From Galbula dea (Eukaryota; Chordata; Aves; Piciformes; Galbulidae), in contig VWZX01009070.1 of the NCBI GenBank assembly GCA_013399015.1, positions 434,001 to 498,000 on the forward strand: DNA of 64,000 nucleotides. Direction: 5' to 3'. Each line of letters starts with the position of its first letter. Within the stretch, counting starts at the first letter, position 1. The notes below the pieces were generated by a model. It saw nothing but the letters and a program-made list of their open reading frames with translations. It was not told the DNA's origin and ran no database searches. Below are positions 52,634-64,000 of this stretch, piece by piece. Position numbers and translations under genes: made by a program.

Positions 52634-55384
52634 TTATTGCATCTCTTCATTATTTCCCTTGATGTCATTATCTTTATAATAATCTTCAATATTTTTCTCA
52701 CTTCTGATATCTTCATAATTCTGAATTTCTTCTAAATCATACGAATCATCTTCAGTTCCGTCTATGTGATTTGAAAAACAAGACTTTAACTCCTTTGCTA
52801 CAACTTCAGGCTTTGCCTCATCTCTTCCTTTTTAGTCCCGTGATAAAAATGTGTGGCACAAGACTTCTTCATTTACCTTGCAGGAATTAAAGCAGAATCC
52901 TATGCCTGCATCTGTTTTGATTATGAAGACTGAATGGTTTACTCTATAAAGGACTTGTAGTTGTAACTAGAACAAGTTTTAGTGTGACAAGATAGGTATT
53001 CCTTTCTCTAATAGTGCTTTTCAAAGCTAATGACAGATATTCTTTGAAAGATTCTAGGACAACCATTCCTCTTTATCTTAGCAGCACACCTCTCCTACTC
53101 CAAATAACATTCACTAAATTTGAAGATGTTCATCCTGGTTTTGACACTTGACAGCTATTCCAGTAGTAGACAACTGTTTCTTTGTTGGCCCTCATGAACC
53201 ACAATTTTATATGTCAACAGCACATAAAGTGGTAATTTTATAACATCTGTTGGCACGACCAACATCATTGTAAAGTGCATTTTTTTTATTTTCTAAATTT
53301 TTATTATGATGAATTTTGAGTTTCATTCTTCAACAATGCAACTTGATATTTCAACTGCATTACTCCTTTGACTAAGCAGGTAGTCATAATCTTTACATAA
53401 TCTAGTCACATACTGCTGGAATGAAATGAAGTTTTTGAAGTCAGAAGGTAGATAACTGGCAAAAAAAATACAAAACCACATAATTCCTGTTCAGCTCTAC
53501 CGTCACTTGTCTTCCTGCTCTGGAATATTTCTGCTTTTGGGATTTCTTAATGTGCCTGCTTTATGATTTCCCACATAACTGGGCTTAATCTTGTTTGTAT
53601 ATGTACAAATTCTACAACTTAGAGTCACAGAATTGCAGAATCATTCTGATTGGAAAGTATCATCTAGTCCACCCTCCTACTCAAAATATGGCCAATATTA
53701 AACTGAGATCAGATTTTTCTTTGTCTCCTATAAGCATGCTTTTCTGAGTCCACTGAATGACTTTTGAATCATTAGCACATAAAAGCTTATGTTCCATCTT
53801 CACACCTGATGTGAAGTTACTTTTCATCTTCTTATATTTAATCTTATCCTCACCATTATTAGATTTTTTTAAACAGTATCACCATAAGTATAGAATTTGC
53901 ACAATGACTTCTCCTTATGCCTTTTGTTATCTGGATGTCTTGCCTCAAAACCATCTGTCATTATATAATTATTAGTAAAATTAAGACTCATAAAACTATC
54001 AAAATCACAATGGAATTCTCTGACCCACAATACAGCACACAGTTTTTGCAAGTAGGAGATTGAAGCAATAGTAATCAATTGCTCTCACTGTGTCATTATT
54101 CAATTTCAGGCTGCTTTGGAATGTTTCTCCTCTTTTATCAACAGGAGTGTTTCTACACTGAACAATCATATGACCATACTGACTATAAAAAACATGACCC
54201 TACATTTAGGAGTGCCTCCAGATTTTTAAGTTAAATTGCTTGCAAAAAACACCTTGTTCTTCCTTTTAGGAAAAGAGAGTTTTTCTGAGTTTATGTATCT
54301 GTTGTATCTGTTATGAATAAGGCAAATATATTGAAATTGCCTTGTGAGGGAAAGTCATATTCCTTATGGGCCATACGTTAGTATTACAACCTACAACAAT
54401 ATAACTGAATGAGTGTCTCAGCATGGGCAACAGAAGGATTTGCAAGTTGACTATATTCTGATGAAAGCTAGAGCCAGGAGGACATCCTGTCCCTACAACA
54501 ATAAATTTTAACAGCTCTTTGTTCTGTCACAGATTGAAAATGGGTCTGTGCAGTGTGACAGTCACATCATCACCCAATACTGACAGATATAATCTGTCTA
54601 GATGTAAGCCTCTCTTAGGCTTCTAACAGAAAGTCTGAGATGGTAATTCCAGATACACTGAAGCCCAAGCAATCCATAATTCAGTTAATTCTTCTAACCT
54701 GAGATAATTTCTAGGTAGTATCATAAACCTTACTTGGATTTTGTCAGGACTAAATAATACAATTTATCCCCATATCCACACACTGAGGCCATGGCTCAGT
54801 CCTATACCATGCACAAGTGTCTCTGAGGTTAGGAATAATCCTGTCCAAAATATCTCATCATTATAGGACTTTGGGTAATTTTATCATAAGTACAAATTCT
54901 CATTTGATTTCTATCCAGCATCATAAAAACCTCACAGAAAGTGCAAGCAGGCATGGACTGAGAACAAATCCTTGAATGAGAATCAGAAATGCATTTAGTG
55001 AATTTCAACTAAATGGAACATGCATTCAAAATAGTTGATTAGTATTCTTGGCAGACTAGGAAATGACACTGCAAAGGTTGCTTTTTTCTTGTAAAAACTC
55101 AGTTACTCCTCAAGCACTTTAAGTATCAAGACAGATTCATTTGTCACTTCTGGAATTAAATGAACAAATTATTTAATTGATTTGGATTAACACTGACTAG
55201 TGTATTGACATCCAACAATAAGGTTGCTTACAATGGATTAAAAGTATTAGTGATTTTCCTTGATTCGTCTTTTTCTGCCCAAAGTTGGAGGTACAGGATT
55301 GCACAAACAGAGTCACAATCAGAAACCACGCTTCACCACTGACTTGAAAAACAATCTTCAGTCACAATTGACTGCTCTGCTTTA
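52634..55384 (-). pseudogene. Decayed protein-coding sequence, parent not identified
   Basis: Read on the minus strand from 55384 down to a stop at 52634-52636, the DNA falls into successive frames with few stops: 55168-54998 (57 codons, 1 stop), 55008-54832 (59, none), 54880-54008 (291, 7), 54078-53872 (69, none), 53878-53684 (65, none), 53490-52942 (183, 5) and 52966-52637 (110, 1 internal). In the last 55 codons before the stop, G is at codon position 1 in 21, position 2 in 5 and position 3 in 9, a coding-type bias. The tail is acidic (for example EDDSYDLEEIQNYED). Cysteine-rich patches include KEYLSCH at 52984-53004 and GCPPG at 54473-54487. I see no clear introns, so a processed copy is possible, though such copies are rare in birds. 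A CR1 sits inside it. Frames were chosen after looking, so chance is not fully excluded. Confidence 0.5.
53632..53690 (-). mobile_element. Short CR1 3' tip inside the pseudogene
   Basis: Antisense CR1 of about 60 bp: agtcacagaattgcagaatc followed by gattggaaagtatcatctag and tccaccctcctac. It interrupts the decayed coding sequence. Confidence 0.8.
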
Positions 55385-55419
55385 AACCTAGGGCAGTAGC
55401 TCTGACCTATATCCCTCTT

Positions 55420-55490
55420 TCTTTTCTTATATTTCTCATTCTTATATATTCTTCTACATATATTTCTTATTCTTATATTTTCTATAGAAC
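55420..55490. repeat. Imperfect TTCTTAT repeat
   Basis: Repeated cattcttatat / ttcttattcttatat units. It marks the upstream edge of the coding-like stretch on the minus strand. Confidence 0.7.
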
Positions 55491-55847
55491 TATCTATATT
55501 ACTCAACTCAGTATGCAATAGAACCTCTGATCAACAACACTATCCCACACAGTGAAGAAGAAATAGAGATGAGGGTCTTCAATTTTATGAAGAAAAAATT
55601 TTATCTGCATAGTAGAAAAAAATGAGAGAGGAAAATAAATACATCATCTTTCTTATGAAGACTCAGATCCTGTAGTCAAAGTTAGGTAGCCAAGGACAAG
55701 TACAGTGCAGAGGATGTCAAGAGAAAAAACAGCATGAACAAACAGGCTGTTCTAATAAAAGGGAATAAAGCAAAGTGATTATATGCTTTCTCACAGAGAA
55801 AAAAAGCATTCCTTAGCAACCATGAATTGTCAGCTAGCAACAGCACG

Positions 55848-56190
55848 GGTGGACTGTAAGATCCAGTGGAAAGCTGTAAACCAGGTGGAAATCTCACTGA
55901 ACTCTTTGGGCTCAAAGGGTAGTGGTCAATGGTTTGAAGCATAGCTGGTGGTCAGTCATATGCAGGGCCCCCAAAAAACTACACAATAGTACAGCCTGAG
56001 AGTCAGCTGCACAGAAAATCATTCTACAGAAAATAACATTGGAGTTCTGTTGGACAACCAGTTGAACAGAAGTATGGATGTGCCCATGCAGCAAAGGCCA
56101 GCTGCATGCTAAGCTGTATCAACAAGAACATAGCAGGTGGAGGGAAGAGGTTATTCCCCTCTATGTAGCACTTGTGAGACAGGAAAAACC
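55848..56190 (+). mobile_element. Old CR1 fragment (reverse transcriptase end)
   Basis: Plus-strand CR1 wording is visible: ccaggtggaaatctcactga, gctcaaagggtagtggtcaa, then ggagttctgttggacaacca, gctgtatcaacaagaacata and ggttattcccctctatgtag. Part of the element between these blocks is lost. Many changes make it dead. Confidence 0.75.
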
Positions 56191-56377
56191 AGAAGCCAAC
56201 AGACATAAGTTCCAGCAAAGGAACTGTTGTAAATAGTACTCTTCAATGTATTAAAGTAGTAGCAACAGCTGAGATGGTGGAAAGAAGCTGTCTTGATTTC
56301 AGGCATCATTTATATGAATTTGTGCCACATGAGGTAGAAATATTATTAAAGCCATATGTTGTCGCAGCACAACAATA

Positions 56378-56991
56378 TGCCGTGCAAGACAATTATTCTG
56401 AAGAGAGAGTTCAGACGGATCTGACACACACACATACACAAAAGACGTGCAGCGGTGGTTGCCTTTAATATAAAAGTAAATAAAATAGGCCAAGCAGAAA
56501 TACAAAAGTCACAGGCAAAAGACTATACATGAAGGTGGCTAGCACCACTCTATTGTTAGCAAGCATCTTTTCTACCTTTACAGAAAGAATAATGATCAAT
56601 TAGTAACTAACACCTTTATACACAAAGCACACCAACGAATTAGCAAGTGACACTTACATATACAAATTATACTAACCAATTAAGAAGCAACACTTAGTAG
56701 GCAAAAACAACTACCATAAATGGGGATAAAAACAGTGCACTTCAAAGAAATGTGAATGTGATAAGACTGGCACTCTGTGGTGTGGGAAGGATAAGATGTT
56801 AAGGCTATGTAGGGCATCAAGGCCTTTCTGTGCAGCTGCAAAGGCTCCTGCTAGCTTTCTTCCCAAACTATCTAACTTCTTTCTTATGAGAAACTGACCT
56901 TGGCTTTGTCCAGCCTCCCCTCTGCTAGGACCTAGACCCTACAGCCCACAATAGCATACAACAACAATATGTAGATCAGGCCCTATCACCA
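56378..56991 (-). mobile_element. Solo LTR, 614 bp, with 5-bp target duplication
   Basis: The segment starts TG and ends CA and is flanked by caata at 56373-56377 and again at 56992-56996. On the minus strand it opens tggtgatagggcctg, has a TATA-like box (plus-strand image cacctttatacac, 56611-56623), an ATTAAA polyA-type signal (image 56464-56469) and a short U5 ending cacggCA. Three imperfect copies of a roughly 40-bp unit lie in the U3 part. No internal retroviral genes flank it, so it is a solo LTR left after recombination between two LTRs. Confidence 0.6.
56597..56715. repeat. Three imperfect ~40-bp tandem units in LTR U3
   Basis: Units begin at 56597 (caattagtaactaacac), 56636 (cgaattagcaagtgacac) and 56677 (caattaagaagcaacac), a spacing of 39 and 41 bp. 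Such direct repeats in U3 are often enhancer repeats. Confidence 0.6.
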
Positions 56992-56999
56992 CAATATTC

Positions 57000-58565
57000 T
57001 CACAGGTATTAACTTATTTAGTGGGAGGGTCTTCTTGAACCCTTCTATAACAGAGGCTCCATTCAGAGTTATTTTGGATCATAAGGAAACAGCAACTATA
57101 TATTTGTGGTCACTGTGGCCCTTAAAATATTTACATCATCATGCTGAGCTTACATTTTAAAATATTTTCATTAGAAAATACCGTTAGTATATGGTTTCCA
57201 TGCCAAAATCATTAATTTCAAGATTAAAAGTGTAAAGCTTTCTTTCAAATGTAGGTACCTGTTTTCTGATAAAAAAGGAGCAAGTGTTCAAACTGACATG
57301 CTCAAGCTGAAAGCACTTTGTCTTAAGTCGTGTTTGGTACAGTGAAGTACAAACTTTGCCATGAGTGTTTATTTTCTTACAGAACAAATGTGCTGGGGTT
57401 CTGCCCTTTAACACTGCATTGAACACAGATGGCTAATGCAAAGGTTGTCAAAGGACACAAAAAATTTTCCTCAGAGCAGGCAGAAACAGGGAAAGAAACA
57501 TATGTAGAAGGTGTGAAAGCAGTCTTGGGAGACCAATTTGTGCTTAAGAGCAAATCATGAATTTCAACACGTACATATTTTCCTCTACCTAGAAAAACAA
57601 GAAGAGAAATGTTCTTTTATTAATTTCCATTTTTTAAGAAGCTTTCAGATTAAAAGGTATCATATATTAGGTGTATAGCATGTTTCTAATGTTAGGAGCT
57701 ACACACCTACAGAAGTTAAGAATTAACTTAAAAAATCGTTAGTCACTCCTGTAAATAATTTTTATCCTTTAATGAAGAATGGATGAAAAGCTGGATATTC
57801 TGTCAGTGTAACTGGAAAGGTTGAGAAGGATACATTAAAGATGGAAAGGTATGAGTGAGCATCTATTACTGCAGCAACTGATGTCCTTTGGTTGACAAGG
57901 TAGGTGTGGCAGTTGCAGACACAGCCCATAGAAATATTGACAACACATAAGTACATACATAATCTGAGACAAAGGAGATGAGGCCTGAAGGAGCCAGTGT
58001 GGCACCTGGGAACACACCTCAGATGGGGGTGCAGCAGAGATCCTCTCAGAGGTAGCTCTGCACCCTGCTGTGGGGAGCATCTCATTGTCTAGAGTTGTTT
58101 TTGTTTGACCATAAGTCAACATCTAGGTGCAGTTACAAAAGGAGAATCCACCCACATGGTGTCAAAGTTGCTGACCCTGTGTGAACAGTCTGCAGTCAGG
58201 GAAGCCTTCCCCTCAGGATCAGAACTCCACTCAGGGAAAATTCTGCAGACTGAGTGTCCTCACTCCCTTTTGGTTAGTGCTATTTATGGATATCCAGACA
58301 GAGAGGGTTTTTCCCCTTTTTTGAGAGACCACATACATAATTGTAATTTGTATTGTTCAGTATCTGTGCCATTTATGGTTAAGAATTGGTTGTGTGATAG
58401 TTAAACAGACTCCAGCTGCCACCTGAACTTTAATTTGCCACAAGGAGGGCTAATTAATATTGTTCAATAAATCCCCATTTTGGTTAAGCAGCAGCTATCC
58501 ATTTTGTAGGTGCTTCTGTGACAGTAGGTAATTCTGTCATAAAAGGAAAAAATTTAAGCAGATCT
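57000..58565. other. Unique stretch
   Basis: An 80-codon minus-strand open frame (57184-57426) reads smoothly but has no known motif. No other gene or repeat was recognised. Confidence 0.45.
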
Positions 58566-58790
58566 TTCACCTCGTGAACTCATGCTGACTGTGACCAGGG
58601 ACTCCATTGTATTTCAGATGTTCTTCGGTAGCACCCAGAGTAATCTTCTCCATAATTTTACCAGGCATAGAAGTGAGACTTACAGGCCTGTAGTTACCAG
58701 GGTCATCCCTGTTGCACTTCTAGAAAACTGGGAAAACATTTGCCATCTTCCAGTCGACTAAGACATCCATTCCTTTCTTCTCGTAGAATG
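58566..58790 (-). mobile_element. Old CR1 fragment with legible reverse transcriptase motif
   Basis: On the minus strand VDWKMANVFPVF is followed by DDPGNYRPVSLTSMPGKIME. These are the same conserved reverse transcriptase motifs as in the younger CR1 at 28.2-28.3 kb (DDPGNYRPVSLTSVPGKLME). A stop lies between the two motifs. Both ends fade into unique DNA. Confidence 0.85.
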
Positions 58791-60930
58791 GTGAGACCTA
58801 TCTTTGTTATTGCTTTCACCAAACATACCTTGCAACTTTAGACTTTCAATTAGCTCCTCTCTTGTAACTGGAATAAATTTTAAACCAACTACATCTTTGT
58901 GAAAGAGCATTTTATAAACCAAGGAAGAAATTTCTTCTGTCATGTTCTAGAAACTTGTTTGATGTAGTGTCCTGTAATATTGCTTTTAACAGGTTACCGG
59001 AGAAGCAATTGAAACATTACTTATGTAAGTTTTATCCTTTGCATACATTGGTACTCAGTAAGTAGCTTCTTGTTTTTCTGTAATTTTAAAATAAATTGTC
59101 AGTACTGTATAGTATGTGTCACTCTTTCAGAAATGAATTATGACTTTGGAACAGATAGTCTAGTTTTTAAATACTTTCACTGAATTTGGTTTTTATCTGG
59201 CTAAAAAAGTAATTTGTTTTCTTGTGTTTGGTCATGATATTGCACTTTTTTTGTAAGAAGTTTTGCATGGATTTTCATTGCACCTTTTTTTAGTGTGTTC
59301 ATTGACATAAATTAAAAGTGTTAGTCCTGTGTCAACTTATAAAAAACATATTATTGAAAACTCACTGCTAACTGAATGTAAGTAACAGTCATTTTTATAA
59401 AACCAACAATGATGAAAAGAAACATAAGAAGACAGTTTCTTAAACTGGTGAAAATGTACACACAAATTATTGTAGACCCATTAGGCTATAAATAGAAGAG
59501 TAAGATACTATTTTAATCTTTCTGCTTTTTTCAATGTATTAGATTAAAGTGGACTTTAAACTACGCCTTCTGAGATTTGCTTGTACATCATAAAGATTTT
59601 GAGTAGCAAAACTGGTACAGCTGCATCTGCATAGGTTATCTGGAGTAAACAGACATGCTGAGAAGTACAGTAAAGTCTGAAGGAGAAAGAATAGGACTCA
59701 CCCTGAAGAAAAATATAATTTAAGGTCATAGAAAATATGGAAAAGTGCAACATGAAAATAAATCCTTTGTCCTTCAAAATGACAAGAAGCTTATATTCAC
59801 TTTAATTAACCACAGAAACGAAACAAGGCTTGAGTTTATAAGCAACATAATACTACATGTCAGATTAGACTGGATTATATGATGTCAAGTAATGAATCTT
59901 AAGATAATTCTAACATAGCTAAAAGGAAATCTTTAAACACTTTGCGTTTCTTCAGACTGGCTGTTAGCATTCTAAGATGGAATAGGGAGGAATTTACTCA
60001 AGAACATGATTCAGCCCACCTACTAAGCAAGACTGCCAGGTCCTGGAGATACTCACATTTAATTGTCACTTTGGTTTCATTTCCTTAGCACTTATTCATA
60101 TACAGTGTTTCACATTTAAAAGCATCACAGCTCATGCTAGATGCTTACTGCCTACACTTTAATATGATTCAGAGATAAGTACAGAAGTATGAAAAATCTC
60201 TATAATTCACTTGGGGGTATTGACATGATAGACGTGATCTAAAACCACTTAATTCACTCAGACAACTTTACCTTATGTTCAAAACACAGCCAGAGGCAGA
60301 AAAAGTAGGGCTTCACTACACCTTACTGGAAAAAGTGTGATATTCTGAGTTGTTAGAACACCTAAATCAGATTTGATTTTTGGTCCTCCTAAATCAGTGG
60401 GATGAGCTGCTCTGCAGTCCATCAGGCATTTCATTTTGTCAATTGTCAGGGAGTGACCAGCATACTAATCTGACACACCTTGTTACCTTCCATTTCTTAC
60501 TGATTTACCAAAGAATTGCCTTTTTCTGGTGATCACTGAAGAGTTCTCTGAAAGCACCTAAAGCTGCTATGTGGTAAATAGAGAAAAGAAAATACCTCAC
60601 TTCAGTGATACTATTCTTCAGATTTTTTACAACTCCCTCTAAATTCAGAAGGAGCCATGGTCATGATTTAGTATTTTATCAGATTAGATATATAACTGAC
60701 TTGCTTCCTGGGGCAGCAGAACAGTGAGAAACATATAGAAAAACATAGTAAATTGTAAGAATCACTTGACTGACTAGTACATCCTTTTTATAAAACTTAG
60801 GCTCCTATAGATGCTTTCTAAATACAGCATAGAGTGTAATATTGGCAGAAACTTGACAGAGAATATATATAGGTCAGGAGTTAGACGATATTAAAAAAAA
60901 AATCTATTTTTATATTTAGCTAAAAATGAA
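58791..60930. other. Unique AT-rich stretch
   Basis: Nothing recognised. Confidence 0.5.
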
Positions 60931-60934
60931 GTGC

Positions 60935-61092
60935 TCGATGAACCCCAGGATATAATTGGCCCTTTTGGCTGCCAGAGCATACTGCTGACTCATGTTCAAC
61001 TTGCCATCAACCAGAACTTCCATATCCCTTTCCGTGGAGCTGCTGTCCAGCCTCTTGTTCCCCGGTCTGTAAGTACATCCAGGAATGCAACC
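60935..61092 (-). mobile_element. Old CR1 fragment
   Basis: Antisense CR1 words: ggcccttttggctgccagag, ctgactcatgttcaacttgc, catcaaccagaacttccata and ctgtccagcctcttgttccc. The piece lies in ORF2 upstream of the 3' tail. Plus-strand open frames across it are shadows. Confidence 0.8.
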
Positions 61093-64000
61093 CTAAAATA
61101 CACAAAGATAAATACATACCCCAAAATCTGAGAATATAAAAATAAATATTGTCTTACAAATTTTACAGTATTCAATATTAAGCTTAGACATCCAGTAACA
61201 TATATAGGGAAAACCAAAACCAATACCAAGATCAAGCAAAACAAACAAACAACAAAACCAAGGTTTTATTAACTTCTGTTAAATAACAGAAGATAAAGTG
61301 AGATGATCTTCTAAAAAAGGTAGTAAGCTCAAGGGTTTTAGGGTACTCTTTGTCTATTCTAGTTTGGTTTGTTTTGTTTTAAACTATTATAACAATTTTA
61401 TTATGTAAATTACACATCCAAGGCTCATTTTTTAATAGTGTAGCTTGGTTTAAAGTTAACTGCTCAAGATGATTTTATATGTTAAATATAAATTACAGAT
61501 ACACAGCATGTAGAATTCTAGAAAGTTCCCAGTATTTTACCACACAGGTTATTGGTTACATTTTAATTTATGTTCTAAACATTTTTTAAGTTTGTATGTT
61601 AAGTAACTTAATATATTTTTAAAAGCACTTAACTTCTAATGCTTTGCTTTTTTAGATTTGCATTTCAGTGAGAGCATCTCAGTATATTGTAGGTTGACTG
61701 ATTCTTTCTTTTATATTCTTCATTATTTGGTAGTATAGCAATAAGCCTTAGGACACATCCTACTACTGCCATAGGGAAAAAGTGAAATTATTTTATTAAT
61801 CCGTGTGACGTATTTTAATTATAGAACAAAGGTAACATATTCCTTGGCTTCTAAGAGAGAGGAAAAAATGGATCACAGTTTAAATTCAGAGTGCCATCTA
61901 GTGCTGAGTAGAAATGTAAAAAAGCAACCATATTTAAGATGAACATAGACATCTTTTAAACCAATGTACGTCATCAAAATCTTAAAGCCCACAAAAAAAA
62001 TAATTAAGAATGTGCATTTTTGACAGAGTCCATTATATTACATTATACAAGATATACTGACTCTTAAAAAGGCTGCAAAATTTTGTCTGGGAAATCTCCA
62101 ATATACTATTGTGCTTACAATTCAAGATATCTGACAGCACAACATATGGAATTCAAATATTTCTTTGCCAGTATGTAGAAACTACTTCATATGAACTCAT
62201 TACAGACTCATTCTGTTTTCCTTCCTTGATCACCTATATGAGAAACTTTTAACTTCATGTAAAAAGTGAGTGGTTAAGGAAAGCTACAAACCAAGTGCTG
62301 TAGGAATGTCTTCAGAAGAATTTTAAAGACAGGCAGATGCAACGCGTCACTCAATCTGTTTCACAACATTTCTTTACCACTTTCCTTCCCACACTTGCGA
62401 ACAATTTATCCTGGTGGAAAATCCTGTCTCCTGCCTGTTGGGTCCCAATAGCTGATTGATCATTTGGTATTTATTTATTTATTTAAGTCCAGTAAGACAA
62501 CATATGACCTGTAGGTTAAGCAAATAAAAAAATAATTCTCAAATGAAGACTTTCTTCCATATGTTTGGAACTCATTTCAATGGACTCAAAATACTCCTAT
62601 CTGATTATCTTCAGCATCAGGAGCAAGTTGTACAGATGGGCTCTCCAGAAATAACAGCTGATCATTTCAACTCTTTGGCTCTTATTTCTCCTGTTGCTTG
62701 AGAAAGCTAAATTATTTCCAAACTGAATCCAGTTAGGTTTCAGTGATAAAAATAGCCATTAGTTTCATAATTTCCAAACGGAAAACAATCCTCTCCCTCC
62801 AAAATAACACATGGAGCTCTTTGTGTAAATCTTATTCTCCTTCATCACTCAGTTTGCCCTTTTTATGGAAATAAAGAAAGAATCCAGTCTTATATCCACC
62901 TTACAAGATGTTCTGTCCTAATTATTTTTATTTTATGCAAAATATATTTCTTTTCCTCCTAAGCTTCCCAACCCATCCTGCTTGCCCATGAGTTCAGTTA
63001 AAATACCTTTTATGAGTTTAAAACAATTAGACACCAATTCTCCGTTTGGAAAATCTGATGGAATTTGGAAAATGGGGACAGCTTTTCTCACAAAGCCATC
63101 CTTAAAGACCGTGCTACCAAAGTCTTGACATATAAACCTCATATAACTTAATCACAATGCTCAATAGATGTACTTAAAAAATCTACATATTTTGTCTGTA
63201 TTGCTATTTTTGTCTATGATATGCTTTAACAGTAATGTGATGTTTTACATAAAATAGTTATAATGTATAGCATTATAAATAGACTATAGGTATAAGATTT
63301 TGTGTATATATATAATGTAGAGGTATGTTATATCTAGAAATTCATCTAAAGGTAGAAGCCTTTGATACTAGATAAAAATTAGATCCTGAGTGTAAACCAG
63401 CCACCATATTGGTCTGCTCAGAAGAGATTCAGCTGCTTACACATAAGTGCTTAATGTGGTCTGTAATACTTTAGGCTATACAATATGCCTGAATGGTACT
63501 AAGCTGTATGACTTACCACATAAATGAAATCTTACCCCCTTTGAAGGAGAAACTTGGAGGTCAGTATATGCTACAGTACCTCAAGTGCTCTTGGAAAGAT
63601 AAAAATAACAAATTAGGAAAATAGTATGACTCATAATATGAATTTTTGTAAAATAAAGAAATCAGAACATTGATTGACAGCACATCATTTTAGGACTATT
63701 TTCTGGAAATAACATGATTGCTCTCAAAGTATTCGGCAGCTTTCTTATGCTTTGTGTAATATGACAGCCACTCTCAGTTATTTTCAAACTAGAATTACCT
63801 GAAAAGAAGAATATATTCTTCCTCTCTGCTTTATTCTAAGAAACATTAAAAATCCGTATCTTAAAAGTATAAATTTTCCTCTGTCAATATAGCCATTTAG
63901 GGATGGGGAGGAAGCTTAGTCCATATTCTTTTAAAATTTATCAATCACTTCCCTGTTTTCTTATAATAAAGTATGGATAAAAAGAATGATATTACTTCAA
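61093..64000. other. Unique AT-rich stretch
   Basis: It holds a TTTA/TATT run near 62468-62484. No gene or transposon was recognised. Confidence 0.5.

Noticed and set aside
57184..57426. 80-codon minus-strand frame with several Cys and Lys
   Set aside because: It reads smoothly but begins from a GTG, has no recognised motif and no coding neighbours, so I did not call a gene. It could be retested with the nearby pseudogene.
1..64000. CRISPR arrays, tRNA or rRNA genes, prophage or operon structure
   Set aside because: None seen; the window is vertebrate chromosomal DNA and the only arrays are microsatellites.

Overview
This window looks like AT-rich, gene-poor chromosomal DNA from a bird. The main evidence is about a dozen CR1 LINE copies, most of which keep the typical 3' end made of ATTCTGTG-type octamers (read as CACAGAAT on the other strand). 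There are also LTR remnants of endogenous retroviruses of the kind seen in birds, long A/T tracts, and no dense gene array. The species cannot be told. I found no tRNA, rRNA, CRISPR array, bacterial-type operon or intact host gene.

Layout. 1-2.1 kb: a CR1 with a second CR1 nested inside it in the opposite direction, an ERVL-type LTR scrap, and a probable solo LTR with flanking repeats. 2.1-27.3 kb: mostly unique AT-rich DNA with two CR1 scraps, a GC-richer block (16 kb), an ERV-like modular repeat (20.7-21.7 kb), and a 145-nt pure purine tract (26.1 kb). 27.3-28.7 kb: the youngest element, a 5'-truncated CR1 with two long open ORF2 pieces split by a run of Ns that seems too short for what is missing. 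31 kb: an older CR1 with another nested CR1. 36.7 kb: a second probable LTR. 41-47.7 kb: three CR1 copies and an ERVL-like LTR piece. 52.6-55.4 kb: a stretch on the minus strand that reads like a broken protein gene. 55.8-57 kb: a CR1 and a 614-bp solo LTR with a 5-bp target duplication. 58.6 and 61 kb: old CR1 scraps.

The least expected item is the 52.6-55.4 kb stretch. Consecutive minus-strand segments stay nearly free of stops for about 835 codons in total, with 14 internal stops against roughly 50 expected, and the last 55 codons have a codon-position bias typical of coding DNA. It carries no introns that I can see and is interrupted by a CR1. I read it as a decayed, possibly processed, pseudogene. 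Its parent is not identified; a faint resemblance to CatSper auxiliary subunits is given only as a hypothesis.

No genes act together here. The window is best described as an intergenic or intronic landscape shaped by successive CR1 and retroviral insertions.
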